DNA of 64,000 nucleotides from the NCBI RefSeq assembly GCF_013240295.1, contig NZ_JABETK010000002.1, positions 1,860,001 through 1,924,000 of the forward strand. The letters run 5' to 3'. This document shows positions 44,528 through 53,047 of this stretch, in pieces. The DNA is from Neoaquamicrobium sediminum. GTDB lineage: Bacteria > Pseudomonadota > Alphaproteobacteria > Rhizobiales > Rhizobiaceae. The translations under genes and the position numbers were made by a program. The notes below the pieces were generated by a model. That model ran no database searches. It worked only from the letters and a program-made list of their open reading frames with translations, and had not been told where the DNA came from. Each line of letters opens with the position of its first letter. The stretch's first letter is position 1.

Positions 44528-45021
44528 TGCTGGACATCCTGTTGACCGTGTGGCCGCACTTGCATCGGCAAGGGCCTGCGGTCCGTTTAGAAATTGCTGA
44601 TTTTTTGTCGCGTATCCAGCCTACCGCCCATCAGGCGAAAGCCGATGCCCGCGGCCGGGGCGCGACGCGACCGAGCCGCGGGTCAGTGTCCCGCGATAGG
44701 ACACACCCGGTAACGGATGGAAATGCGATGCTCGATCTTGCTCATACTGGCAGAGGTGGGCGATCGCCTGGCGAATGTCAAGCCGCACCAGTTGGATGAC
44801 GAGCGCCGGACATGCCGGGCCGCCTTGCTGGCCAAGCTGTTCAGGCCTTTTACCTCCGGTGTGACAAAGCGCGCGAACCACCTGTTGCGAGTTCGATTTT
44901 CCGTTGCGTTTGCCAATTGACAAGGCGCCGGCTCCCGCCTAGCGTTGCAAATGTGACCGGGTGTTCACATTTAGCCCGGCAGCTCGAAATGTCTCGCGAC
45001 ATGGCGCAGAAGGGATAGTCC
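44528..45021. other. Divergent intergenic region, rnk-like / DUF1028 operon
   Basis: A 494-base spacer. At its right end is the 24-bp palindrome (44949-44972) likely to regulate the D-amino-acid operon, with a weaker inverted repeat ATGTC-TCGC-GACAT at 44989-45002. Open frames of 77-100 codons across 44620-44920 show no recognisable family and no convincing ribosome site. Confidence 0.5.
44949..44972. promoter_or_regulatory. Candidate TetR operator upstream of the D-amino-acid operon
   Basis: AAATGTGA-N8-TCACATTT, two perfect 8-bp arms, 50 bases before the DUF1028 start. The half-sites equal those of CRP, but CRP needs six central bases and here there are eight. The TetR gene that is second in this operon is the better candidate binder. 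Inference from symmetry and position. Confidence 0.55.
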
Positions 45022-45964
45022 TTGACGATCGGCATCGCTTCCTTTGGCACCCGTTCAGGGGCGGCTGTTTTCAATGCCGTGCTCGCTGCCGAATTGCTTG
45101 GCCGGGGCGCCATTGGCGGCTTTGCCGTCTTCGCGATCCTCGACGCCGACGGCAAAGTGCATCACCGCTGGACGCAGGATGGAGGCGTCTGCACGCTCGA
45201 CATTCCACCTTCATGGCATGACGCGGGGATCGCGGCGTGCATTTCGAGCGGCCCGAACCGCCCCGAACCGCTGATCCAGTTCCTGCCCGGCGCAAACGGA
45301 TGCGCACTGGTGACCGGCCATCGCCTGCCGCACGCGCCCAATACCAGTGACGTTCCGATCAATGATGCCGTGCTTGCGCGTCTGAATGCCGGCGAAACAC
45401 CGCAGGCGGCAATCGATGCAGAGTTTGCGCAGTCACCCGAGATCGACGCCGGCCTGATCGCGATCACCGCCGATGGTGCACTTGGGTTGGGCGAATTCGG
45501 CGCGTGTCCAGCGCCGCAGCGATCTTGGACAAGCCCGCCGCAGCGACGCCGATCGCAGCTTCGCCCTGCTCCATAATTCGATCTTCATAGCCGACGGTCA
45601 CTGCCAGAACCTCGCGGATGCGTTGTCCGGCATTGCATGGCAAGCACTCACCGGCACCCCTGCCCCGCACTCCTTCCTGAAGCTTGGCCGTCCGATCGCG
45701 TTTCGACTCGCTGAACGGGACCGGATCGTCATCGACGGGGCCGGTGACATCATCGGGCTGGAGACGGCGAACCCGGCCCTTCTGACTGCCGAGCGTGTCG
45801 GCACGGCGGGCTATCTGTCGGCGGAAATCTGGCAGGCCGAGCGCAGGATCGGCATCGCGGTCACCGAGCTTTTCGCGCGCATGGCCGGTGGCACCGCCCA
45901 TCCGCAGGACGAGCCGGATTCCCGAAACTTGATGATGGTGAGGCTTTCCGATGTCGCGGCGTGA
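45022..45964 (+). pseudogene. DUF1028 (Ntn-hydrolase-like) protein, frameshifted
   Basis: The first frame begins TIGIASFGTRSGAAVFNAV and includes LIAITADGALGLGEF; the second continues ARVQRRSDLGQARRSDADRS, then NSIFIADGHCQNLADAL and a C-terminal domain. Removing one G of the pair at 45499-45500 joins them into about 313 residues. DUF1028 proteins have an Ntn-hydrolase-like fold and unknown reaction; they often sit with peptide importers and amidohydrolases, as here. Start TTG 45022 with AGAAGGGA upstream. Its end overlaps the tetR start by 14 bases. Confidence 0.8.
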
Positions 45965-46601
45965 GCGAACCGAACGCGCGATCCTCCAGGCGCTCGAGGA
46001 TCAGATCCGCGAAACCGGGATGGCCGGCGTCGGGGTCAACTCAGTGGCCAAGCGGGCCGGCGTCAGCAAGGAGCTGATCTACCGCTACTTCGACGGCATG
46101 CCGGGCCTGATGATGGCCTGGATGCAGGAGCAGGACTTCTGGACGAAGCGCGCCAACGTCGTGAAAAACGACGAGTCGAGCGAGCAGACACCCGCAGCGC
46201 TCATCCTCGCGATGTTGCGCGAGCAGATGGACGGCCTGGCAAACAACCAGGCCCTCTGCGAGGTCCGCCGCTGGGAGCTGATCGAGCGCAACGAGGTAAG
46301 CGCCAAGCTCGCAGACCGCCGCGAAAGTGCAGCGCGTGCCTTCATCGACCGTGTTGACGGCCTGACCGACGATGTCGATGTGCCCGCCGTAGTCAGCATC
46401 ATGCTGGCCGGCATTCTCTACCTGATGCTCCGCTCCAAGACCGAGGAATACTTCCTCGGCGTCTCGCTGCGCACGCCCGAAGGCTGGGACCGGCTATGGA
46501 AGGCCACCCAGCACCTGACGGGCGCCTTGCCGGCAGACCTCAAGGAACAGTCGCTGCGCTCGCTCGAGACGCGCCGCACGCCGAAGGAAACCGATCAATG
46601 A
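45951..46601 (+). CDS. TetR/AcrR-family transcriptional regulator
   Basis: A 216-residue regulator with an N-terminal three-helix DNA-binding domain (ILQALEDQIRETGMAGVGVN, then SVAKRAGVSKELIYRYFDG, about 10-48) and a helical ligand domain. It is the second gene of the operon, overlapping DUF1028 and sharing ATGA with the ThDP enzyme gene, so it regulates its own operon. The palindrome at 44949-44972 is its probable site. Effector unknown, perhaps a D-amino acid or N-acyl derivative. Confidence 0.88.
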   Translation: MSRRERTERAILQALEDQIRETGMAGVGVNSVAKRAGVSKELIYRYFDGMPGLMMAWMQEQDFWTKRANVVKNDESSEQTPAALILAMLREQMDGLANNQALCEVRRWELIERNEVSAKLADRRESAARAFIDRVDGLTDDVDVPAVVSIMLAGILYLMLRSKTEEYFLGVSLRTPEGWDRLWKATQHLTGALPADLKEQSLRSLETRRTPKETDQ

Positions 46602-48262
46602 CGCGCGCGGCCGACCTGCTGGCAAATGCACTGGTCGCACATGGCGTCGACCGGCTCTTCTGTGTGCCGGGTGAAAGCTATCTCAGCGTGCTGGACGCGT
46701 TGACCGCACGCGATGAAATCAACGTCATCACCACGCGGCACGAAAGCGGCGCGGGCTTCATCGCGCTCGCCGATGCTCGGCTCACGGGTCGTCCCGGCGT
46801 GGCCTTCGTCAGCCGCGGCCCCGGCGCGATGAATGCGGCAATCGCCGTGCACTCGTCGCAGCAGGATGCTGTGCCGTTGGTGCTCTTCATCGGCCAGGTG
46901 GAACGTGCCCATCGCAACATGGGAGCGTTTCAGGAGGTCGATTACGGCCGCGTGTTCGGCCCGATGGTGAAGTGGGTCGCCGAGGTGAACGACGCTTCAC
47001 GGCTGGCCGACACGGTGGCAACCGCGTTCCATGCGGCGGCGAGCGGAACGCCCGGCCCTGCGGTCGTCGTGCTACCCGAGGACATGCTCGAAGACGACGT
47101 GAACGACGCGCCGGTGACGGTCAATCGAGTGGCCCGCGCTGCAGCCCCTCACGATGACATCGACCGGCTGAGAACGCTGATAGACGAAGCAAGGCGGCCG
47201 CTGATTGTCGCTGGCGGCCTCCTGAAGGCAAATGGTGGCGAGACGGCGCTGCGATCGGTGGCCGAGGCCTTCGGCGTGCCCGTTGCCGCCGCCGTCAGGC
47301 ATGCCGACCTCATGCCCGGCGACCACCCGAACTATGCGGGTCACATGACCTATGGCGCGCCGGCCGAACTACTGCGCGGCCTCAAACAGGCGGACCTCGT
47401 GATCGCCGTGGGCACGCGGCTGGGAGACGTCACCACCCAGGGCTATGCATTTCCAGCGGCACCCGCACCCGAACAACGCGTGGTGCAGGTCTGGCCGGAT
47501 GCAGCCGCGGTCGGCAGTGTTCGCAGCCTCGACATGGGCATCGCCGCCGATCCGCTCCTGTTCCTCGACCAGCTACGCGCCGTCGCGCCTGAGACGCCGT
47601 GCGAGGAGCACATCAGATGGTGCGCCGAACTTCACGCCACCGCGACAGCCCTGCGCCAGTGGAGCGGAACGGCAGAGGCGCCGGACGGCATCGTCTTCGG
47701 CGCGTTTGTGGAGGCCTTCGACCGGCTGCTTGGCGACGAAGCCATCATCGCTCTCGATGCCGGCAATTTCGGCGGCTGGGTGCAAAAGCACATGCGCTTC
47801 GGCGGCGGCCGCGCGATGCTGGCGCCCGCGTCCGGCGCAATGGGCTATGGCGTGCCGGCAGCCGTCGCCGCCAGTCTGCGGCGGCCCGATCGCAAGGTCG
47901 TCTGTTTCGTGGGTGATGGGGGCTTCCTGATGACGGGAAGCGAGCTCGCGACCGCCATGCAAGGCGGCGCGGCGCCCATCCTCGTCGTCTCTGACAACGG
48001 CTCCTACGGCACCATCAGGATGCATCAGGAAAAGCACTTCCCGGGACGCGTCGGCATGACCGCGCTGACGAATCCAGACTTTGCCGCCATGGCCACGTCC
48101 TACGGTGCGCTTGGCTTGCGGGTCGAGACCGCCGGCGAGATCGAAGAAGCGATTACGACCGCGCTTTCGGCTGACCGCCCGGTCGTGATCTCGGTCAAAA
48201 CCAGCCTCCAACACATATCGGCAGCGGCGACCATCGACGCGCTGCGCACGGCAAACAGGTAG
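46598..48262 (+). CDS. ThDP-dependent enzyme (acetolactate synthase/2-oxoacid decarboxylase-like)
   Basis: A 554-residue thiamine-diphosphate enzyme. Cofactor-activating Glu49 is in TTRHESGAGFIA. The central FAD/ADP-like domain runs about 190-330. The ThDP/Mg motif is VCFVGDGGFLMTGSELATAM followed by VVSDNGSYGTIRMHQ. It resembles the large subunit of acetolactate synthase and benzoylformate decarboxylase, with no small subunit beside it. In this operon the likely role is decarboxylating the 2-oxo acid produced by the neighbouring FAD dehydrogenase. ATG 46598 overlaps the tetR stop. Confidence 0.85.
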   Translation: MTRAADLLANALVAHGVDRLFCVPGESYLSVLDALTARDEINVITTRHESGAGFIALADARLTGRPGVAFVSRGPGAMNAAIAVHSSQQDAVPLVLFIGQVERAHRNMGAFQEVDYGRVFGPMVKWVAEVNDASRLADTVATAFHAAASGTPGPAVVVLPEDMLEDDVNDAPVTVNRVARAAAPHDDIDRLRTLIDEARRPLIVAGGLLKANGGETALRSVAEAFGVPVAAAVRHADLMPGDHPNYAGHMTYGAPAELLRGLKQADLVIAVGTRLGDVTTQGYAFPAAPAPEQRVVQVWPDAAAVGSVRSLDMGIAADPLLFLDQLRAVAPETPCEEHIRWCAELHATATALRQWSGTAEAPDGIVFGAFVEAFDRLLGDEAIIALDAGNFGGWVQKHMRFGGGRAMLAPASGAMGYGVPAAVAASLRRPDRKVVCFVGDGGFLMTGSELATAMQGGAAPILVVSDNGSYGTIRMHQEKHFPGRVGMTALTNPDFAAMATSYGALGLRVETAGEIEEAITTALSADRPVVISVKTSLQHISAAATIDALRTANR

Positions 48263-48270
48263 CAGGGCTT

Positions 48271-49521
48271 ATGCGCATCGCCGTCATAGGAGCGGGCATT
48301 ATCGGCATGACCACGGCGTATTTCCTGCGCCGCGAAGGCTATGCCGTAACGGTTATCGACCGGCAGAGCGAACCCGGCACCGAAACGAGCAAGGCCAATG
48401 GTGCGCAGTTGAGTTACAGCTTCGTCGCGCCGCTGGCCGATCCGGGCGTGCTGCCGAAACTGCCGTCCTGGCTCACCGACAGGGACGCTCCACTGCATTT
48501 CCGTCTCCGCGCCGACCCGCAGCAATGGCGCTGGGGGCTGTCCTTCCTGCGCGCGTGCCAGCGCGCCACGGCCCGCCGCGTCACGATGGAGCTGCTGGAA
48601 CTCGGCATCTCAAGCCGCGAATTGCTGCGCAAGATGGTGGCGGACGAGGGCTTCGACTTCGACTTTTCACCGTCCGGCAAGCTGCTCGTCTACGAAGACG
48701 ACGCGACATACGCGAAAGCCCGTGCACAGATGGCGTTTCAGGATGGCTCCGGTGGCGAGCACAGCGTGCTGACCACGCAGGCCTGCCTCGATATGGAGCC
48801 GACTTTGGCGCAAAGCGGGCGCGGCATCGTCGGTGGCATCTTCCTGCCGGAGGAGGATGCAGGCGACTGCCTGAAGCTCTGCGCCCAGCTTCACCGCAAG
48901 CTCGCGCATCCCGCGTCCGGCGTGGACTTCCATTTCGACACCGAGGTACGCGGTCTGAAACTGGAGGGCGGTCGCGTGGCCGCGCTCGATACGAGCGCTG
49001 GCTCTCTGCAGGCAGACGGATACGTGATCGCCAACGGGCTTGGGGCACAGCGGCTTTCCACGCAAGCAGGTTTCAACCCGCTGATCTACCCGCTCAAGGG
49101 CTACAGTCTCACCTACCAGTTGACGCCTGAAAGCCAGGCACCGCGGCTGAGCGTCAGCGATATCAGGACCAAGGTCGTCTATGCGCGGCTCGGCGACCGG
49201 CTTCGCGTGGCCGGAATGGTGGACATCGGCGACGGCGACGCGGGCATCCGCAGCCGCCGCATCGAGTTGCTGAAAACACAGGTCCACGATTTCCTGCCGC
49301 AGCTCGCACCGGCGGCGGAACCCGAGCCTTGGGCTGGCCTGAGGCCGGCGCGTCCGGACAGCACACCGCTGATCGGGGCCACGCCCTACACGAACCTCTG
49401 GATCAATGCCGGGCACGGAAGCCTGGGATTCACGCTGGCGGCGGGAAGCGCCGGCCTGCTGCGGGACAGGATTGCGCGCCGTCCCACAGCCATCAGGGAG
49501 GGCAAATTCGCGCTTCACTAG
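48271..49521 (+). CDS. DadA-like FAD-dependent D-amino-acid dehydrogenase
   Basis: A 416-residue DAO-superfamily flavoenzyme. N-terminal MRIAVIGAGIIGMTTAYFLR binds FAD, ETSKANGAQLSYSFVAPLADP is the DadA-type second motif, and the C-terminal GLRPARPDSTPLIG / NAGHGSLGFTLAAGS closes the FAD site. Such enzymes oxidise D-amino acids to 2-oxo acids and pass electrons to the quinone pool. It follows the ThDP enzyme by 8 bases. The deacylase and racemase-family genes downstream strengthen the D-amino-acid assignment. Confidence 0.88.
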   Translation: MRIAVIGAGIIGMTTAYFLRREGYAVTVIDRQSEPGTETSKANGAQLSYSFVAPLADPGVLPKLPSWLTDRDAPLHFRLRADPQQWRWGLSFLRACQRATARRVTMELLELGISSRELLRKMVADEGFDFDFSPSGKLLVYEDDATYAKARAQMAFQDGSGGEHSVLTTQACLDMEPTLAQSGRGIVGGIFLPEEDAGDCLKLCAQLHRKLAHPASGVDFHFDTEVRGLKLEGGRVAALDTSAGSLQADGYVIANGLGAQRLSTQAGFNPLIYPLKGYSLTYQLTPESQAPRLSVSDIRTKVVYARLGDRLRVAGMVDIGDGDAGIRSRRIELLKTQVHDFLPQLAPAAEPEPWAGLRPARPDSTPLIGATPYTNLWINAGHGSLGFTLAAGSAGLLRDRIARRPTAIREGKFALH

Positions 49522-49583
49522 CAGAGAGCATCAATCCGCAAAGGGGCAGGAACGTCCCGGCGACCAACGAGAAGGGGAATATC

Positions 49584-51182
49584 ATGATGCAGACATATGG
49601 ACGATTTTTCAGGCATGCCCGCGCGCTGCTATGCGCGGCAGCGGTGATGGTACCGATGGCAGGCCATTCGGTGGCGCAGGCCGAAACCCTGCGGGCCGTG
49701 ATGCAGTCCGGCCTTCGGGTCATGGACCCGGTGCTCAGCACCGCCTTCCTGACGCGCAACCATGGCTACATGATCTACGACACCCTGCTTGGCGTGGACT
49801 CCGACTTCAAGGTGCAGCCGCAGATGGCGAGCTGGACCGTCTCCGAAGACGGCAAGCTCTACACATTCACGCTGCGCGACGGCCTCAAGTGGCATGACGG
49901 CGAGCCGGTTACCGCCGAGGACGCCGTCGTCTCGCTGAAGCGCTGGGCCGAGGTGGACACCACCGGTCAGGCGCTCATGACCATGGTCGAAGGCATCGAC
50001 GCCGTCGACGACAAGTCGTTCGAGATCAAGCTCAGCCAGCCGACGACGCTGGTCCTCTCCGGCCTCTCCAAGCTGAGCTCGCGGCCGGCCTTCATCATGC
50101 CGAAGCGCATCGCCGAGACGCCCTCCTCCGAACCGATCACGGAATTCGTAGGTTCGGGTCCGTTCAAGTTCGTCGAGGCCGAATTCCAGCCGGGCATCTC
50201 CGTCGTCTATGAGAAGAACGAGGACTACGTGCCCCGCGACGAGCCATCGAGCTGGACCGCCGGCGGCAAGGTCGTCAATGTCGATCGCGTGGAATGGGTG
50301 ACGATGCCCGACCAGATGACGGCCATCAACGCGTTGCAGAACGGCGAGGTCGACTTCATCCAGGAAGTGCCGTTCGACCTGCTGCCGCTGGTGGAAGCCG
50401 CCGACGGCATCAAGGCCGAGGTCATGGACGAGCTCGGCGCCTGGACGTACTTCCGCATGAACCACCTGTATCCGCCCTTCGACAACAAGCTTGTGCGGCA
50501 GGCGGCGATGGCGGCCGTCGGGCAGGAAGACGTGCTCAAGCTGCTGGTCGGCAATCCGGATTTCTACCAGACCTGCGGCGCCGTCATGGGCTGCGGCAAC
50601 CCGAACGGCGATGAGTACGGCGCCGAGTGGGTCGTCAATTCCGACATCGAACGCGCGCAGTCTCTGCTGAAGGAAGCCGGTTACGATGGCACGCCCGTCG
50701 TGCTTCTCCAGCCGACCGACATCGCCATGCTGGCCGCCCAGCCGATCGTGCTCGGCGACGCGCTGCGCAAGGCCGGATTCACCGTCGAGATGAAGACGAT
50801 GGACTGGCAGACGGTCGTGACCCAGCAGGGCAACCAGAACGCGCCTTCGGAAGGCGGCTGGAACATCTTCTCGACCTACAGCATCCTTGCGACCAGCGGC
50901 GATCCGTTCGGCAACACCACGCTGTCGACGGCCGGACGCTCTTCCTGGGCCGGTTGGCCCGACGTACCGGAGATCGAGGCGCTGAGGCTCGACTATGCGC
51001 GCGCCGCAACGCCGGAGGAGCAGAAGGAGATCGCGGTGAAGATCCAGAAGCTCGCGATCGACGAAGGCGTCGTGGGGCCGCTGGGCCAGTTCCGCATCCC
51101 GGCCGCCTACAGCACCGAGTGGACGGGCTTCCCGAAGGCTCCGGTCACCCTGTTCTGGAACGTCCAGAAAACGGCTGAGTGA
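49584..51182 (+). CDS. Peptide-type ABC substrate-binding protein (family 5)
   Basis: A 532-residue periplasmic binding protein. Signal peptide ends at MAGHSVAQA; mature ETLRAVMQSGLRVMDPVLST. Family 5 features: SWTVSEDGKLYTFTLRDGLKWHDG, GSGPFKFVEAEF, and KLVRQAAMAAVGQEDVLKLL. AAGGGGAAT precedes ATG 49584. A CGAVMGCG pair may form a disulphide. It heads the dpp-like transporter cassette and presumably binds N-acyl-D-amino acids or peptides containing D-residues. Confidence 0.9.
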   Translation: MMQTYGRFFRHARALLCAAAVMVPMAGHSVAQAETLRAVMQSGLRVMDPVLSTAFLTRNHGYMIYDTLLGVDSDFKVQPQMASWTVSEDGKLYTFTLRDGLKWHDGEPVTAEDAVVSLKRWAEVDTTGQALMTMVEGIDAVDDKSFEIKLSQPTTLVLSGLSKLSSRPAFIMPKRIAETPSSEPITEFVGSGPFKFVEAEFQPGISVVYEKNEDYVPRDEPSSWTAGGKVVNVDRVEWVTMPDQMTAINALQNGEVDFIQEVPFDLLPLVEAADGIKAEVMDELGAWTYFRMNHLYPPFDNKLVRQAAMAAVGQEDVLKLLVGNPDFYQTCGAVMGCGNPNGDEYGAEWVVNSDIERAQSLLKEAGYDGTPVVLLQPTDIAMLAAQPIVLGDALRKAGFTVEMKTMDWQTVVTQQGNQNAPSEGGWNIFSTYSILATSGDPFGNTTLSTAGRSSWAGWPDVPEIEALRLDYARAATPEEQKEIAVKIQKLAIDEGVVGPLGQFRIPAAYSTEWTGFPKAPVTLFWNVQKTAE

Positions 51183-51189
51183 GGAAACG

Positions 51190-52131
51190 ATGTTCCCTTA
51201 TGTCATCAAGCGGGTACTGGCGACGATACCGGTGATGACGATGGTCGCGGTCGTGGTCTTCGCCATGCTTCGGCTGACGCCTGGCGACCCGGCCGCGATC
51301 CTTGCCGGCGATGATGCTTCGGGCGCGCAGCTCGAGCAGATTCGCCGGACGATGGGACTGGATCAGCCGATCCTGACCCAGCTCTTCGTGTGGCTGAAGC
51401 AGTTGCTTCAGGGCGATCTTGGAGTGTCCCTCATTTCGGGCACTCCGGTCGTCAGCATGATCGGTTCGCGCGTTGCCCCGACCATCTCGCTCGCGCTCGC
51501 CACCATCGTACTGACGATCATCGTCGCCGTGCCGATGGGCGTTGTGGCGGCGCGGCGCCCGGGCAAGCTGCTCGACCGCACCGTCATGACCTTTTCGGTC
51601 ATGGGATTTTCAATCCCGACCTTCGTCATCGGCTATCTTCTGATCTACCTGCTGTCGCTCAAGCTGGGCTGGTTCCCGGTGCAGGGCTACAGCCCGATCG
51701 AAAAGGGCATAGGCCCGTTCCTGCATCGCCTCGTGCTGCCCACCATCGCGCTTAGCGGCATCTATGTCGCGCTGGTTGCCCGCATCACGCGAAGCAGCGT
51801 GATCGACGTGATGGGCGAAGACTACATACGTACCGCCCGCGCCAAGGGCGCGCGCGAAAGCACGGTCCTGCTGCGTCATGCGCTGCGCAACGCCGCCGTG
51901 CCGATCGTCACCGTCATCGGCATCGGTGTGGCATCCCTGATCACGGGCGTCGTCGTCACGGAATCCGTATTCAACCTGCCGGGCCTGGGACGGCTCGTGG
52001 TGGAAGCCGTGCTTGCCCGGGACTACCCCGTCATCCAGGGGCTCATCCTCCTGTTTTCGTTCACCTACGTGCTGATCAACCTCACGGTCGACATTCTCTA
52101 CACCGTGTTTGATCCGCGGATCCGTTACTGA
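51190..52131 (+). CDS. Peptide-type ABC permease (DppB-type)
   Basis: A 313-residue permease. MFPYVIKRVLATIPVMTMVA opens helix 1; GDPAAILAGDDASG, SLISGTPVVSMI and the coupling loop RTARAKGARESTVLLRHAL are family features; it ends DILYTVFDPRIRY. GAGGAAACG precedes the ATG, 7 bases after the binding-protein gene. Partner of the permease at 52139. Confidence 0.92.
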   Translation: MFPYVIKRVLATIPVMTMVAVVVFAMLRLTPGDPAAILAGDDASGAQLEQIRRTMGLDQPILTQLFVWLKQLLQGDLGVSLISGTPVVSMIGSRVAPTISLALATIVLTIIVAVPMGVVAARRPGKLLDRTVMTFSVMGFSIPTFVIGYLLIYLLSLKLGWFPVQGYSPIEKGIGPFLHRLVLPTIALSGIYVALVARITRSSVIDVMGEDYIRTARAKGARESTVLLRHALRNAAVPIVTVIGIGVASLITGVVVTESVFNLPGLGRLVVEAVLARDYPVIQGLILLFSFTYVLINLTVDILYTVFDPRIRY

Positions 52132-52138
52132 GGCCGCG

Positions 52139-53047
52139 ATGATGAAGACCATCCAGAATCCGGCCGTCGGAGAACTGCCGCCCGTAGGCGCCGGCATCGA
52201 CCGGAAAAACTCGACCTTCAATCAGCTCCTGCTTTCGCTGAAGAGCATCCCGGTCCTCGTAGCCCTTGTCGTGCTCGTCACGGTCGTGGTGCTGGCGGCT
52301 TTTGCGCCCGTGCTTGGCACCGTCGACCCGATAGCCATCAATCCAGGTGGGCGCTTCAGTCCCATCTCCGAAGCCTACTGGCTGGGCAGCGATGCCTATG
52401 GCCGCGACCTCTATTCGCGCCTTCTCTACGGCGCGCGTATTTCGCTCATCGTCGGCCTTGGCGCGGCAGCGGCCAGCATCGCGGCCGGGCTCGTCATCGG
52501 CGTGGTGGCCGGCTATCTGAAGGTGCTCGACGCCATCATCATGCGCGTGATGGACGGTGTCATGGCGATCCCAAGCATATTGCTGGCCATCGCGCTCGTC
52601 TCGCTGACCGGCGCATCGCTGGTGACCGTGCTGGTCGCCATCACGGTGCCCGAGATACCGCGCGTCGTCAGGCTGGTGCGCAGCATCATCCTCAACGTCC
52701 GGTCGGAGGCCTATGTGGAAGCGGCCGTGTCACTCGGCACGCCGACGCTACGCATTCTGACGCGTCATATGGTGCCAAACACGATCGCGCCGCTGATCGT
52801 CCAGGGGACCTTCATCTTTGCCTCGGCCATCCTGACGGAGGCGACGCTCAGCTTCCTCGGTGCCGGCCTTCCAACGGAAATCCCGTCATGGGGCAACATG
52901 ATGGCCGATGGCCGCATGTACTTCCAGCTCTATCCCGGCCTCGTGCTCTACCCCGGCATCGTGCTGGCGCTCACGCTGTTGAGCGTCAACATCCTTGGCG
53001 ACGTGTTGCGCGACGTGCTCGACCCGAAAATGGCGAAACGCACATGA
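52139..53047 (+). CDS. Peptide-type ABC permease (DppC-type)
   Basis: A 302-residue permease with the long first helix LVALVVLVTVVVLAAFAPVL, family block YWLGSDAYGRDLYSRLLYGAR, coupling loop EAAVSLGTPTLRILTRHMVPN and C-terminal SFLGAGLPTEIPSWGNMM. ATG 52139 follows the DppB stop by 7 bases; the frame's earlier ATG overlaps the upstream gene and is rejected. Its stop shares ATGA with the ATPase gene. Confidence 0.92.
   Translation: MMKTIQNPAVGELPPVGAGIDRKNSTFNQLLLSLKSIPVLVALVVLVTVVVLAAFAPVLGTVDPIAINPGGRFSPISEAYWLGSDAYGRDLYSRLLYGARISLIVGLGAAAASIAAGLVIGVVAGYLKVLDAIIMRVMDGVMAIPSILLAIALVSLTGASLVTVLVAITVPEIPRVVRLVRSIILNVRSEAYVEAAVSLGTPTLRILTRHMVPNTIAPLIVQGTFIFASAILTEATLSFLGAGLPTEIPSWGNMMADGRMYFQLYPGLVLYPGIVLALTLLSVNILGDVLRDVLDPKMAKRT

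Noticed and set aside
44683..44916. 77-codon minus-strand frame in the 44.5-45.0 kb gap
   Set aside because: No family, no convincing ribosome site, and an equally long frame overlaps it in another phase.
44949..44972. CRP binding site
   Set aside because: Half-sites match but the central spacer is eight bases; CRP requires six.
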